Source: Clostridium sp. AF37-5 (GTDB lineage: Bacteria > Bacillota > Clostridia > Lachnospirales > Lachnospiraceae). From it: DNA of 64,000 nucleotides. The position numbers were made by a program, and so were the translations under genes. Numbering within the stretch: position 1 is the first letter of the stretch; every line of letters begins with the position of its first letter. The stretch covers positions 1 through 64,000 of the forward strand of contig NZ_QUDR01000008.1 in assembly GCF_003477605.1 (NCBI RefSeq). The letters are read 5' to 3'. Below are positions 1-10,551 of this stretch, piece after piece. Under the pieces are notes generated by a model that saw only the letters and a program-made list of their open reading frames with translations, had not been told where the DNA came from and did no database searches.

Positions 1-192
1 AGTACCTTGAAAACTACACATTGAAAAAGATTGAAGACATCGATTGTCAAAAGACAATCAAAGACATCAATTTTACCGATTTAAAGAATCTATTCTTTAG
101 AACGAGAACCAAGAAGTATGATTACTTTGTAATCATGCATTCATCTCTCAAGAACCGTGCCGGTGTATTATCGCTAATGCACTGGAACAAAA
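1..192 (+). other. 3' part of 16S-23S rRNA internal transcribed spacer
   Basis: Non-coding stretch directly ahead of the 23S gene. Bases 1-22 are complementary to 3109-3130 behind the 23S gene and would close its precursor stem. No tRNA lies in the visible part. A short hairpin is present near 118-136 (ATGATTAC/GTAATCAT). The 16S gene is off the left edge, so the operon reads left to right. Confidence 0.85.
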
Positions 193-3083
<2,891 letters not shown>

Positions 3084-3108
3084 TTGTTGGTTCAAAGAGA
3101 GAAACATC

Positions 3109-3130
3109 AATGTGTAGTTTTGAAGGTACT
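3109..3130 (+). repeat. 23S precursor processing stem, 3' arm (pairs with 1-22)
   Basis: The 22 bases here are the reverse complement of 1-22 with a single mismatch. Such long stems around 23S rRNA are the usual RNase III processing substrate, which explains this long-range inverted repeat. Confidence 0.85.
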
Positions 3131-3163
3131 ATCTAGTATCTTTTACGAATATATTTCGTGGAT

Positions 3164-3237
3164 GGCCTAGTGGCTCAGTTGGTTAGAGCGCCGCCCTGTC
3201 ACGGCGGAGGTCGTGGGTTCGAGTCCCATCTGGGTCG
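3164..3237 (+). tRNA. tRNA-Asp (GTC)
   Basis: Full cloverleaf: acceptor GGCCTAG pairs with CTGGGTC, the anticodon loop reads CTGTCAC giving GTC, and the T loop is TTCGAGT. It is the first tRNA after the 23S gene; no 5S rRNA lies between them. CCA is not encoded. Confidence 0.96.
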
Positions 3238-3284
3238 TTGAAGCAAACGCTTCGTAGAATTTCATATAGGGATTCACAAAGTAT

Positions 3285-3357
3285 GGGGTCTTAGCTCAGC
3301 TGGGAGAGCATCTGCCTTACAAGCAGAGGGTCACAGGTTCGAGCCCTGTAGGCCCCA
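3285..3357 (+). tRNA. tRNA-Val (TAC)
   Basis: Acceptor GGGGTCT pairs with AGGCCCC; anticodon loop CTTACAA gives TAC. T arm ACAGG/CCTGT with loop TTCGAGC. Second member of the tRNA cluster that follows the rRNA operon. Confidence 0.96.
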
Positions 3358-3362
3358 TCCGT

Positions 3363-3435
3363 GCCGACGTGGCTCAATTGGCAGAGCAGCTGATTTGTAA
3401 TCAGCAGGTTACCGGTTCAAGTCCGGTCGTCGGCT
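3363..3435 (+). tRNA. tRNA-Thr (TGT)
   Basis: Acceptor GCCGACG pairs perfectly with CGTCGGC; anticodon stem CTGAT/ATCAG with loop TTGTA gives TGT. Only 5 bases separate it from tRNA-Val, so they are co-transcribed. Confidence 0.96.
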
Positions 3436-3439
3436 TTAT

Positions 3440-3521
3440 GGGCGGATTCCCGAGTGGCCAAAGGGGGCAGACTGTAAATCTGTTAGCTACGCTTTCGAAG
3501 GTTCGAATCCTTCTCCGCCCA
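3440..3521 (+). tRNA. tRNA-Tyr (GTA)
   Basis: 82-nt class II tRNA. Acceptor GGGCGGA pairs with TCCGCCC, anticodon loop CTGTAAA gives GTA, and a long variable arm lies between the anticodon and T arms, as expected for bacterial tRNA-Tyr. Confidence 0.95.
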
Positions 3522-3598
3522 TTCCAAAAGATAAACTTCTTTTGGTGGGTAATGATTTGATATTTTACGAATGAGACTAGGATATCAAAGTTGATTGT

Positions 3599-3672
<74 letters not shown>

Positions 3673-3677
3673 TTTAA

Positions 3678-3750
<73 letters not shown>

Positions 3751-3754
3751 TTAT

Positions 3755-3827
3755 GGGGCATTAGCTCAGGTGGTAGAGCACTTGACTTTTAATCAAGTTG
3801 TCCGGGGTTCGAGTCCCCGATGCCTCA
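3755..3827 (+). tRNA. tRNA-Lys (TTT)
   Basis: Acceptor GGGGCAT pairs with ATGCCTC; anticodon stem CTTGA/TCAAG with loop CTTTTAA gives TTT. It is the last tRNA of the cluster and is followed at once by an intrinsic terminator. Confidence 0.96.
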
Positions 3828-3829
3828 CT

Positions 3830-3859
3830 AGAGATCAGAGTAGTCTGGTCTCTTTTTTT
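3830..3859 (+). terminator. intrinsic terminator of the rRNA-tRNA operon
   Basis: Stem AGAGATCAGA / TCTGGTCTCT (one G-T pair) followed by a run of seven T. It begins two bases after tRNA-Lys and closes the rRNA-tRNA transcription unit. The 260 bases after it carry no gene until the promoter near 4013. Confidence 0.88.
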
Positions 3860-4012
3860 GTTTCTTAAGGATAATAAAAAACAAATTCTTTATATATTTG
3901 TGATTTAGTAGTTGTCAGAAAAGTTGTCAAAGAAGAGCAAGAAAGGAAACTAAGGTAGGTAGCATTAGTTTGTGTTAAGTGTTCGTTGGCACAAACACAA
4001 TGAGGACTATAC

Positions 4013-4041
4013 TTGATGTTTTAAAAATAATTTGTTATACT
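4013..4041 (+). promoter_or_regulatory. candidate sigma-A promoter for the EamA-like gene
   Basis: A -35-like TTGATG is followed after 17 bases by TATACT. A start near 4048 would give a leader of about 70 nt carrying two hairpins before the coding region. Confidence 0.55.
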
Positions 4042-4052
4042 TGATTCCAACG

Positions 4053-4104
4053 GGTGAGCACTTACCAACAGTCAGGCTAATTTTAGTTTGACTGTATTTT
4101 TTTT
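4053..4104 (+). promoter_or_regulatory. two-hairpin leader with terminator-like stem before the EamA-like gene
   Basis: First hairpin GGTGA/TTACC (4053-4066). Second hairpin 4068-4095: ACAGTCA/TGACTGT extended by two G-T pairs and CTA/TAG, followed by ATTTTTTTT. The terminator-like stem ends right before the AAGGAG ribosome-binding site of the gene at 4120, an arrangement typical of an attenuator or small riboswitch. I do not recognise the aptamer; it does not match the guanidine, fluoride or preQ1 consensus sequences I know. Confidence 0.55.
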
Positions 4105-4119
4105 AAGGAGGTGATAAAA

Positions 4120-4542
4120 ATGTCAATGATATGGCCAATAGCACTGGTGATATTCTCAAACATTATTTATCAAATTTGTGCAAAGGGAGTTCCAAAGAAT
4201 ATGGATGTTATGGCATCTATGACAATAACGTATCTTGTAGGAGCAGTTTGTTCTGCTATTATGTATTTTGTGATGAATAAGAATGGCAATTTATTACAAG
4301 AGTATATGAAAACAAACTGGGCACCAATTTTTCTTGGTATATCTGTTGTTGGATTGGAAGTCGGTTTTATTTATGCGTATAAAAATGGGTGGGCAGTAAG
4401 TACAGCATCAATTGTGCAGAGTGCATTTTTGGCAATTGCATTAATTATTGTTGGGGCAGTTCTGTATCATGAAACGATAACGGCGAACAAAATAATTGGT
4501 ATAGTTATATGCCTTATTGGATTGTATTTTATAAAAAAATAA
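4120..4542 (+). CDS. small EamA/DMT-superfamily membrane transporter
   Basis: A 140-residue integral membrane protein with four or five hydrophobic helices, the half-size form of drug/metabolite (EamA-like, SMR-related) transporters, which commonly act as dimers exporting small metabolites or cations. The last helices read IVQSAFLAIALIIVGAVLYH and IIGIVICLIGLYFIKK, typical of the family's C-terminal half. The longest frame begins at a GTG directly abutting the Shine-Dalgarno; the ATG at 4120, nine bases after AAGGAG, is the better start. It stands alone behind a terminator-like leader, so expression is probably conditional. Substrate cannot be inferred. Confidence 0.78.
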   Translation: MSMIWPIALVIFSNIIYQICAKGVPKNMDVMASMTITYLVGAVCSAIMYFVMNKNGNLLQEYMKTNWAPIFLGISVVGLEVGFIYAYKNGWAVSTASIVQSAFLAIALIIVGAVLYHETITANKIIGIVICLIGLYFIKK

Positions 4543-4659
4543 AGGGAGAACAAGAAATGAATGGAAAACTTTAGTTGTGCCGGCGAAAAAGAACTGATAT
4601 AATCAAGATGTGAAAAAAGAAATACAAATCGGAATTGACACATTATGGAGGAAATTAGA

Positions 4660-4995
4660 ATGAACATTAATGAATATCAGGAATTGGCAATGACTACTTT
4701 AAATCCTGAACTAAGTAAAAGAGACGTATTAATAAATAGTGTAATGGGATTATGTGGCGAATCAGGAGAAGCCATTGACATAGTAAAAAAATGGATGGCT
4801 CAAGGACATGAATTGGACAAGGAACATTTGGCAAAGGAACTTGGAGATGTAGCTTGGTATATTGCAGAAGCTGCGACAGCACTAGATATATCTCTTGAAG
4901 ACATTTTTCAAGCAAATATTGATAAATTAAAGAGGCGATATCCAGATGGATTTGAAACAAAGAAATCTTTAGTGCGCCTAAAAGGAGATATATAA
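4660..4995 (+). CDS. MazG-like nucleotide pyrophosphohydrolase
   Basis: 111-residue single-domain all-alpha NTP pyrophosphatase. The Mg-binding signature is visible as GESGEAIDIVKKW followed by KELGDVAWYIAEAA (the E-x-x-E and E-x-x-D pairs of the MazG/phage-MazG superfamily). Such enzymes hydrolyse (d)NTPs to NMP and PPi and clear damaged nucleotides. ATG 4660 is chosen because GGAGG lies 8-12 bases upstream; an earlier in-frame ATG at 4645 lacks a site. The stop codon overlaps the first copy of the palindromic repeat, and a NUDIX gene follows, so two nucleotide-cleaning enzymes are adjacent. Confidence 0.85.
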   Translation: MNINEYQELAMTTLNPELSKRDVLINSVMGLCGESGEAIDIVKKWMAQGHELDKEHLAKELGDVAWYIAEAATALDISLEDIFQANIDKLKRRYPDGFETKKSLVRLKGDI

Positions 4996-5050
4996 CTTCC
5001 AGTTTGCAAACCTGCTAGATAATCAGAACAGTTAAAATTGATTGGAGGAT
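4994..5050 (+). repeat. palindromic intergenic repeat, copy R1
   Basis: Starts in the stop codon of the MazG gene. Core CTTCCAGTTTGCAAACCTG contains the perfect palindrome GTTTGCAAAC, followed by a conserved tail (CTGCTAGATAATCAG, then AACAGTTAAAATTGATTGG) that ends in the Shine-Dalgarno of the NUDIX gene. Near-identical copies occur at 16851 and 18904, with core-only copies at 8656 and 18175. Confidence 0.8.
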
Positions 5051-5058
5051 GAACGAAA

Positions 5059-5547
5059 GTGAAAACAATAGATATTGTCGGAGAAAATTATTGTGGTAAT
5101 TGGGATAAAACCAGAACTGCTTGTAGAGGTATAGTTATAGATGGAGACCGTATTTTACTTTCATATGCAGCAAAGACAAATCAGTGGATGATTCCCGGCG
5201 GAGGTTTGGAAAGCAATGAAAGTGATGAAGAGTGCTGCATTCGGGAAATTGCTGAAGAAACAGGTATAGTAGTAGAAACCTCACAGTGCTTGTTAGAAAT
5301 TGATGAATATTATGGGGACTGGAAATGGGTTAATCGGTATTTTAACTGCAAAGCAATAGGCACAACGGAAATAAAACAGACCGAAAGAGAAATACAAGTT
5401 GGTATGGAACCAAGGTGGCTTGAGATATCAGAAATCAAAAATATTTTCTCACAGTATGATTCGTATAAGGGAATTCATGAGATGCGAAGTGGAATGTATT
5501 TGAGAGAGTATACAGCATTAAGCGAATTGATAAATTCCAATAAATAA
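5059..5547 (+). CDS. NUDIX hydrolase
   Basis: 162 residues. The Nudix box is intact: G-x5-E-x7-REIAEETGI beginning GGGLESNESDEE, so Mg-dependent pyrophosphate hydrolysis of a nucleoside-diphosphate derivative is expected; substrate unknown. The start is GTG at 5059, with GGAGGA nine bases upstream inside repeat R1. A decayed duplicate of this gene with the same upstream repeat lies at 16919-17077, so the module has been copied within the window. No ATG exists upstream in frame. Confidence 0.88.
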   Translation: MKTIDIVGENYCGNWDKTRTACRGIVIDGDRILLSYAAKTNQWMIPGGGLESNESDEECCIREIAEETGIVVETSQCLLEIDEYYGDWKWVNRYFNCKAIGTTEIKQTEREIQVGMEPRWLEISEIKNIFSQYDSYKGIHEMRSGMYLREYTALSELINSNK

Positions 5548-5719
5548 ATGTTATAGAGAAAAAATTTTGAACACTTACTTGTTTATATGCATTCATAAGG
5601 GGAAAAAAGAAAATCGAACGATTCTATTGATGAAATTGTTTGATTGTGTATAACATAATTGAAGACAGAGATTATCATTTTAAGACGATAATAATTTATT
5701 TTTCAAGAAAGGTGATGAT

Positions 5720-5935
5720 ATGTTTATTACCGCAACTGAAGTAAAAACTAATTTAGGCAAATATCTTATGCTTGCAGAAACAGAGGATATTTATATTACT
5801 CGTAACGGAAAAGTCGTCGCAAAATTGTCTAACCCATATCAGGACAGAGTAGACGTTGCTAAGTCACTATTTGGTGTTCTTTCAAATGATATGACACTGG
5901 AAGAATCACGAGAAGAAAAGTTGAATACAATATGA
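5720..5935 (+). CDS. Phd/YefM-type antitoxin, C-terminus altered
   Basis: 71 residues. The N-terminus (ITATEVKTNLGKYLMLAE, then IYITRNGKVVAKL) is the classic Phd/YefM antitoxin fold that binds operator DNA and neutralises its partner. The last residues (EEKLNTI) appear to run out of the normal C-terminus because a deletion fuses the gene to the middle of its toxin gene. Good Shine-Dalgarno GAAAGGTGATG upstream. The DNA-binding part is intact, but the toxin-binding tail may be damaged and the toxin itself is truncated. Confidence 0.8.
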   Translation: MFITATEVKTNLGKYLMLAETEDIYITRNGKVVAKLSNPYQDRVDVAKSLFGVLSNDMTLEESREEKLNTI

Positions 5936-6257
5936 GGGATATATTACTGCAAAGTCAGTTACAGATATCTATTATCTGACACATCGTTTAACACATAGCG
6001 ACGCAGAAACACGAAAGATTTTGGGCAAACTTTTTACGTTGTTTCATTTGTTGGATACTACTTCTTTAGACTGCCGGAAAGCAATATCTTCTGAAATTGG
6101 CGATTATGAAGATGCTATTATGGTGGAAACAGCAATTCGTACAGAAATGGATTGTATAGTGACGAGAAATGTTAAGGACTATGCGAAATCTTCTATTAAG
6201 GTGTATGAGCCTTCTGCATTAATAAAGTTATTAGAGGAAGAAAACGAAGCTGAATAA
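5931..6257 (+). pseudogene. PIN-domain toxin, N-terminal catalytic part deleted
   Basis: Read in the frame that is open from 5931 (starting GYITAKSVTDIYYLTHR), this encodes the C-terminal two thirds of a PIN RNase toxin, with DYEDAIMVETAIRTEMDCIV and TRNVKDYA as the later acidic and TRN motifs. The usual first 35-45 residues with the first catalytic aspartate (an IDTNVILD-type motif) are missing; the sequence runs straight out of the antitoxin reading frame. The only downstream ATG (6021) would give 78 residues. A deletion removed the antitoxin tail and toxin head together, so this module should be inactive. Confidence 0.75.
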
Positions 6258-6408
6258 AGATATGAAAGGAATAATTAGGAGAACAGCAAGTAAGTTGACA
6301 CGGATTGTTCTTTTTTTGATTATGAACGTAAAGAACTTTTTTGTGTAGTATGGGAGCGGTATTTGTTGAAGTCTGATAGTAATTAAAAGGATAATAATTC
6401 TAATCTTT

Positions 6409-6433
6409 GCCCTCCTATTGATAATAGGAGGGC
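6409..6433. repeat. 10-bp perfect inverted repeat (GCCCTCCTAT)
   Basis: GCCCTCCTAT and ATAGGAGGGC with a 5-base loop. There is no T run on either side, so it is not a standard terminator. The right arm contains the only GGAGG upstream of the ORF at 6448, which a folded transcript would mask. Confidence 0.7.
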
Positions 6434-6447
6434 GGGGGTGTGCTAAA

Positions 6448-6711
6448 ATGAAAAGTGTCAATCAACACTTGGTACAAACGGATGGAATGTTTTTCTTGTA
6501 CGGAAGGAAAGCTACTGATATAATGGAAATATGGATGCCATATGCCGAAAAGCTTGGAAAAGAATACAGATTTCTGATTTATGAATATCCGTTCTATACT
6601 ACCAAAGCGGACGAACAGATCGATTTTGCTGCAAAATTATTGAATGTATTGTCTATTGAAAAGGTGAATCTGAAGAGGATCAGAAATCTGGCAGAGGATT
6701 CTATGAAGTAG
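6448..6711 (+). pseudogene. remnant of an alpha/beta-hydrolase-like protein
   Basis: 87 residues from ATG 6448. The segment IWMPYAEKLGKEYRFLIYEY and the following DFAAKLLNVLSIEKVNL resemble the N-terminal strand-helix-strand part of alpha/beta hydrolases just before the nucleophile elbow. The G-x-S-x-G elbow never appears; the sequence changes to an unrelated tail and stops. The next 130 bases contain a further protein-like stretch in another frame, broken by stops, consistent with decay. Family assignment is tentative. Confidence 0.45.
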
Positions 6712-6870
6712 TGGCTTCTGACCTAAACTATAAGCAGCGGTTTATTCATAGTTCAGTCAGAGTACTATATTGATTTGATAGAAAAATTTTTAAAGAAAAA
6801 CGTAAGTTGACAGACGAATTGATTACAGATGCAAAGGAAATATGAAACTATGGAAAACGAGGTAGTGGAT

Positions 6871-7965
6871 ATGGAAAAAGACCCATTTAAGGAATATTTA
6901 AGAGAATCTGAACCGGATAAAGCGCATAAGGGTTATGCTTGGAGTACAGCAATCGGACTTCAGGCGGTGGACGGACTCAAACCATCTAAATATCTGATTG
7001 ATACTGCCATTCAGAATATTGAAGGCAAAATAACAATGAAAGAAGCGCAGAACCTTATTGACAGTTACTATGAAGAAAGACCAGTGCATTTATCAGACGA
7101 TGAGCGTACCGAAGAAGCGGATAAGGTTTCTTTACGTATTGTAGAAATCCTTTCAGAAACTGCGTTCTCATTTTCGCCAAATGAGTATATCGCTATCCAC
7201 CGCAAACTCTTTCAGGGGATTTACAACCATGCTGGAAAGATTAGAGATTATAACATCACAAAGAAAGAATGGGTCCTTGATGGGGCAACCGTTATGTACG
7301 GTAGCGCTTCTGAATTGAGAGCAACGCTTGAATATGATTTTTCACAGGAGAAAGATTTTAGCTATAAAGGTCTTTCAATGGATGAGATTATCCATCATCT
7401 TGCAGTATTTATTTCAAGGTTATGGCAAATTCATATCTTCGGGGAAGGCAATACGAGGACAACAGCAGTATTTTTTATTAAATATTTGAGAACACTGGGG
7501 TTTGCTGCAACCAATGATATTTTTGCGGAAAATGCATGGTATTTCAGAAATGCACTTGTCCGTGCCAACTATACGAACCTGCAAAAAGGTATTTACGAAA
7601 CAACAGAATATCTGGAACTGTTTCTTAGAAACCTGCTTTTGAACGAGCAAAATGAACTTCAAAATCGAAATCTTCACATAAGCGGACTTCTGAACAAAGA
7701 AAAAGTGGACATTCAAGACGCAAAAGTGGATATTGAAAGCGTGCTTTCCGCAAAAGGCAGCGATTTCACGGTAAAAACGACGGTTCATATCCATAGACTC
7801 TTTGAGAAGTTTGGCTTTGATGGAGTATTTGGAAGAAGTGCAGTTATGGAACTTCTTGAGCTGAAAAGTTCAGGCACTTCGAAACTTCTTTCCAATTTGG
7901 TGCAGGCGGATATTATTGAACCAGTATCAGGTCATGGAAAGGGAAAATATAAATTCAAGAAATAA
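6871..7965 (+). CDS. Fic family protein with VbhA-like N-terminal region
   Basis: About 364 residues. The N-terminal part (residues 15-80, WSTAIGLQAVDGL, then TAIQNIEGKITMKEA) resembles VbhA-type inhibitory antitoxin helices. The Fic core follows, with its motif HIFGEGNTR near residue 188: His and the E-G-N-x-R phosphate loop are kept, but the usual last arginine of H-x-F-x-x-G-N-x-R-x-x-R is alanine. A C-terminal winged-helix-like domain (HRLFEKFGFDGVFGRSAVME) completes it. Fic proteins transfer AMP or related groups to target hydroxyls. ATG 6871 has GAGG eight bases upstream; ATGs at 6829 and 6850 are alternatives. It stands alone, so inhibitor and enzyme appear to be in one chain. Confidence 0.85.
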   Translation: MEKDPFKEYLRESEPDKAHKGYAWSTAIGLQAVDGLKPSKYLIDTAIQNIEGKITMKEAQNLIDSYYEERPVHLSDDERTEEADKVSLRIVEILSETAFSFSPNEYIAIHRKLFQGIYNHAGKIRDYNITKKEWVLDGATVMYGSASELRATLEYDFSQEKDFSYKGLSMDEIIHHLAVFISRLWQIHIFGEGNTRTTAVFFIKYLRTLGFAATNDIFAENAWYFRNALVRANYTNLQKGIYETTEYLELFLRNLLLNEQNELQNRNLHISGLLNKEKVDIQDAKVDIESVLSAKGSDFTVKTTVHIHRLFEKFGFDGVFGRSAVMELLELKSSGTSKLLSNLVQADIIEPVSGHGKGKYKFKK

Positions 7966-8023
7966 ATGAACGGGCCACATGAAATTTGGCTGGTTATAAA
8001 TCGGAATTGGTGGAGGAATATCC

Positions 8024-8608
8024 ATGATAAAAGTGGAAAATAAATCAAGGAAAGAAATTGCAGACATTGGCAGAAGAATCGGTGAGGCATTTGCTGATGA
8101 AAAAGCCGGAACTGTTACGATGCTCACAAGAGAGCAAACAATAAAAGGCTTTGAGATTATGACGGAATGGTTTTACAGAGCAGGAACTCTGTATACCACA
8201 TCGGAAATAGGAGAGGGATATCTTGCTTATTGGAGTAAGAGGGCAAAACCTTCGATGGGTCCGACCTTACATATGATCAAGCGACTTTTATGCGAGTTAC
8301 CGCCTAAGGCACTGATAGCTATGGCACAAAGCGGAGACGAACAGTATGCGAAGATTTTCAAAAAAGAGCATGACTATATTGCAGTATCCATGGTTGTTGT
8401 CCTGCGAGAATTTCAGGGAAAAGGATATATGCGCAAGATTTTGGAGCAACCTTTTGCCGAGGCGGACACAAAGGATATTCCCTGTATTCTGGATACTGAT
8501 ACGCCGTTAAAAGTAAAAAAATATACTAGATGTGGAATGGAACTATGTGGCGAGAAAAAATTGAAAAATGGCATTTCACTGTATACGATGGCGTATAATA
8601 AAAATTAA
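8024..8608 (+). CDS. GNAT family N-acetyltransferase
   Basis: 194 residues. The acetyl-CoA binding motif is visible late in the protein as VVVLREFQGKGYMRKILEQP (the R/Q-x-x-G-x-G signature). The large N-terminal half (TREQTIKGFEIMTEWFYRAG) and length place it with GNATs of small-molecule type; substrate unknown. GGTGGAGGA precedes the ATG by seven bases. It is the last gene of the first accessory block: a short repeat copy and a strong terminator follow before the opposite-strand cyclase. Confidence 0.8.
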   Translation: MIKVENKSRKEIADIGRRIGEAFADEKAGTVTMLTREQTIKGFEIMTEWFYRAGTLYTTSEIGEGYLAYWSKRAKPSMGPTLHMIKRLLCELPPKALIAMAQSGDEQYAKIFKKEHDYIAVSMVVVLREFQGKGYMRKILEQPFAEADTKDIPCILDTDTPLKVKKYTRCGMELCGEKKLKNGISLYTMAYNKN

Positions 8609-8655
8609 TATGGATAGTGGAAATGAAATGTTTCAAATGTTGGATGAACTAAGCT

Positions 8656-8675
8656 GACAATTTCCAGTTTGCAAA
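8656..8675 (+). repeat. palindromic intergenic repeat, core-only copy R2
   Basis: GACAATTTCCAGTTTGCAAA matches the core of R1 (4994) and lies 48 bases after the GNAT stop. The long tail of R1 is absent here. Confidence 0.6.
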
Positions 8676-8690
8676 ATTGACCAAAAATAC

Positions 8691-8730
8691 AAACAGTTCG
8701 TAAAAGTATAATTTTACGAACTGTTTTTTT
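8691..8730 (+). terminator. intrinsic terminator
   Basis: Perfect 12-bp stem CAGTTCGTAAAA/TTTTACGAACTG with a short AT loop and seven T. On the other strand it also carries A/T runs, so it may serve the convergent cyclase gene as well. Confidence 0.9.
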
Positions 8731-8757
8731 GCGTATTTACGGCAATAGCAATCTGCT

Positions 8758-10551
8758 TTATTTTACTTCTCCACCAAGCTCCAGGCAGTCTCCATAGTGC
8801 CTCTGCAGTGACTTTAAGTCCATAATCATCACATAAAATACTCTGCCATTGTGCACTGAATCCACTATCCTGCCATGGTCGAGCACTGAAATATATTTAC
8901 CGTCTGCTTTTTGCATATGAAAGAAAATATAATCATTTGAGTGTCCTCCGTTAATCTGCGACCATATGCTTTTTTGACAGCTTTCCTGTTCATCCGGGCG
9001 TATCAGATTGCAGAAGCTCTTACCTGTATATGCAAGCAGCTCGTCCATATTTTTACAGCCTGTAAGCCGAAGCAACTCACTGTTTGCAAGCAGAATCTCA
9101 TCATTTTCTTTATCTGCTCTGTAAACAATGAAAGCTCCAGGCAAATTATTAATAATATCCTTCACTGCAAAACCAAGCTTTGCGCGGCTCTTTACATGCT
9201 CACCCTCACGATATGCCATGCAGCCGTTCTTCCCACGCATTTTCACCTTATAAAGTGCTATGTCTGCACACCGCATGAGCTGTGAACGGTCATCAGCCAA
9301 AACAGGATACTCCGCAAAGCCCAGTGAAATGGTAAATGTATGCGCTTCACCTTTACAATAAAATTTCCTGGTTTCTTCTGTAAACTTCTTAAGAAAAGGC
9401 TTAACCTCCACGACAGTGCAATCCGGCATGAAAATGCTAAACTCATCGCCTCCGTTTCTGCCTAATATAACATCCTTTGAAAAATATTGTTTCATGCTCT
9501 CTGCAAGCTTCTTAAGTACACCATCCCCCGCTGCATGTCCATACATGTCGTTTACCAGCTTGAAATCATCAATATCAAGCATCGCCATAACACAGTGCTT
9601 TTGCGGGTTCTGCCTCATATATTGCTCAACCTGCTCATCAAAGCCGAGCCTGTTGTAGATACCGGTCAGTGTGTCAGTCACAGCAAGTCTCTTGAAATTC
9701 TTCCTGTTCTCATTGATTGAAATCAACGCTGCTGTAAGCCCAGTCAAAAGCAGGACTATAATTACACCTCCAATAAACATGTATATCAGGTAGTTATTAT
9801 TATAAAACCCACTCTTGGGTAAAATCTCAAGCCTCCACTTGCCTCCATACACGTCAAAGTCATATATCACTGGATCGTTCAACGCTTCCTTTGAACCGTT
9901 AACCCACTCATACGTATCATCCCACGGCGAAGCACACTTCTGCAGACTGTACTTATATCCAAAATTGGAAAGAGCCTCTACAGAATGAGAAAAAATTTCC
10001 GGAACCTTCAGTATAACAATTGTGAAGCCCCAAAAGCTCTTTTTACCATTTTCATCCTCCAAATAAACCGGATTGCGCACTGCTATACCATATCCGCCCT
10101 GCTTCAGCTCAAATGGTCCCTGCATAATTACAGTGTCATTATCCCTCGCATAGCGCGAAATCTCTCCCCTGTCACTATCATTTATCAGATCTATCTTGCC
10201 GGATTCATTCAGATCCTCTGGATATATTTCATTCACAACTCCATTCGGTGCTATCTGTATACTCTGAATCGAATCGTCCATCATATTTTCTGCAATATCA
10301 TAAAACTTATTTATATTTCCATCACCACTTATGACAACCTGCTTCAAGGTATCGGTAACTCCTATTCCCTCCATAAGCTCGCCATATATACGCTCCGTAT
10401 ATGTCATCGCATTGAGCTTTGCATTTGTCCTGTTCTGCTGTTCCTGACTCTTGCCGACTACATATATAGCGCCGATTAACGCACACATACCCAATATAAA
10501 TACCACTGCCGGAACAATGAATCTCTTTTTTAGCTTTTTCAGCTTTTTCAT
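8758..10551 (-). CDS. membrane diguanylate cyclase: CHASE - TM - GGDEF - PAS
   Basis: 597 residues. A first membrane helix (FIVPAVVFILGMCALIGAIY), an extracytoplasmic CHASE-like sensor (about 45-250, with PNGVVNEIYP and WGFTIVIL), a second helix (YLIYMFIGGVIIVLLLTGL), then a GGDEF domain with intact RNGGDEF at about 367-371 and DIDDFKLVND upstream. There is no RxxD inhibitory site before GGDEF, so product inhibition may be weak. A PAS-like domain forms the C-terminus (about 460-590), an unusual position. It should make c-di-GMP in response to an external ligand. ATG 10551 is seven bases after AGGAGG; the longer GTG start abuts the site. It lies beyond the terminator of the PerR/HD-GYP operon. 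Confidence 0.9.
   Translation of the reverse strand: MKKLKKLKKRFIVPAVVFILGMCALIGAIYVVGKSQEQQNRTNAKLNAMTYTERIYGELMEGIGVTDTLKQVVISGDGNINKFYDIAENMMDDSIQSIQIAPNGVVNEIYPEDLNESGKIDLINDSDRGEISRYARDNDTVIMQGPFELKQGGYGIAVRNPVYLEDENGKKSFWGFTIVILKVPEIFSHSVEALSNFGYKYSLQKCASPWDDTYEWVNGSKEALNDPVIYDFDVYGGKWRLEILPKSGFYNNNYLIYMFIGGVIIVLLLTGLTAALISINENRKNFKRLAVTDTLTGIYNRLGFDEQVEQYMRQNPQKHCVMAMLDIDDFKLVNDMYGHAAGDGVLKKLAESMKQYFSKDVILGRNGGDEFSIFMPDCTVVEVKPFLKKFTEETRKFYCKGEAHTFTISLGFAEYPVLADDRSQLMRCADIALYKVKMRGKNGCMAYREGEHVKSRAKLGFAVKDIINNLPGAFIVYRADKENDEILLANSELLRLTGCKNMDELLAYTGKSFCNLIRPDEQESCQKSIWSQINGGHSNDYIFFHMQKADGKYISVLDHGRIVDSVHNGRVFYVMIMDLKSLQRHYGDCLELGGEVK

Noticed and set aside
3369..3560. 63-codon frame across the tRNA cluster
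   Set aside because: It is read through tRNA-Thr and tRNA-Tyr; the apparent protein is translated tRNA sequence.
9985..10479. 164-codon plus-strand frame opposite the CHASE domain
   Set aside because: Shadow of the cyclase gene, with no start signal and low-complexity hydrophobic translation.
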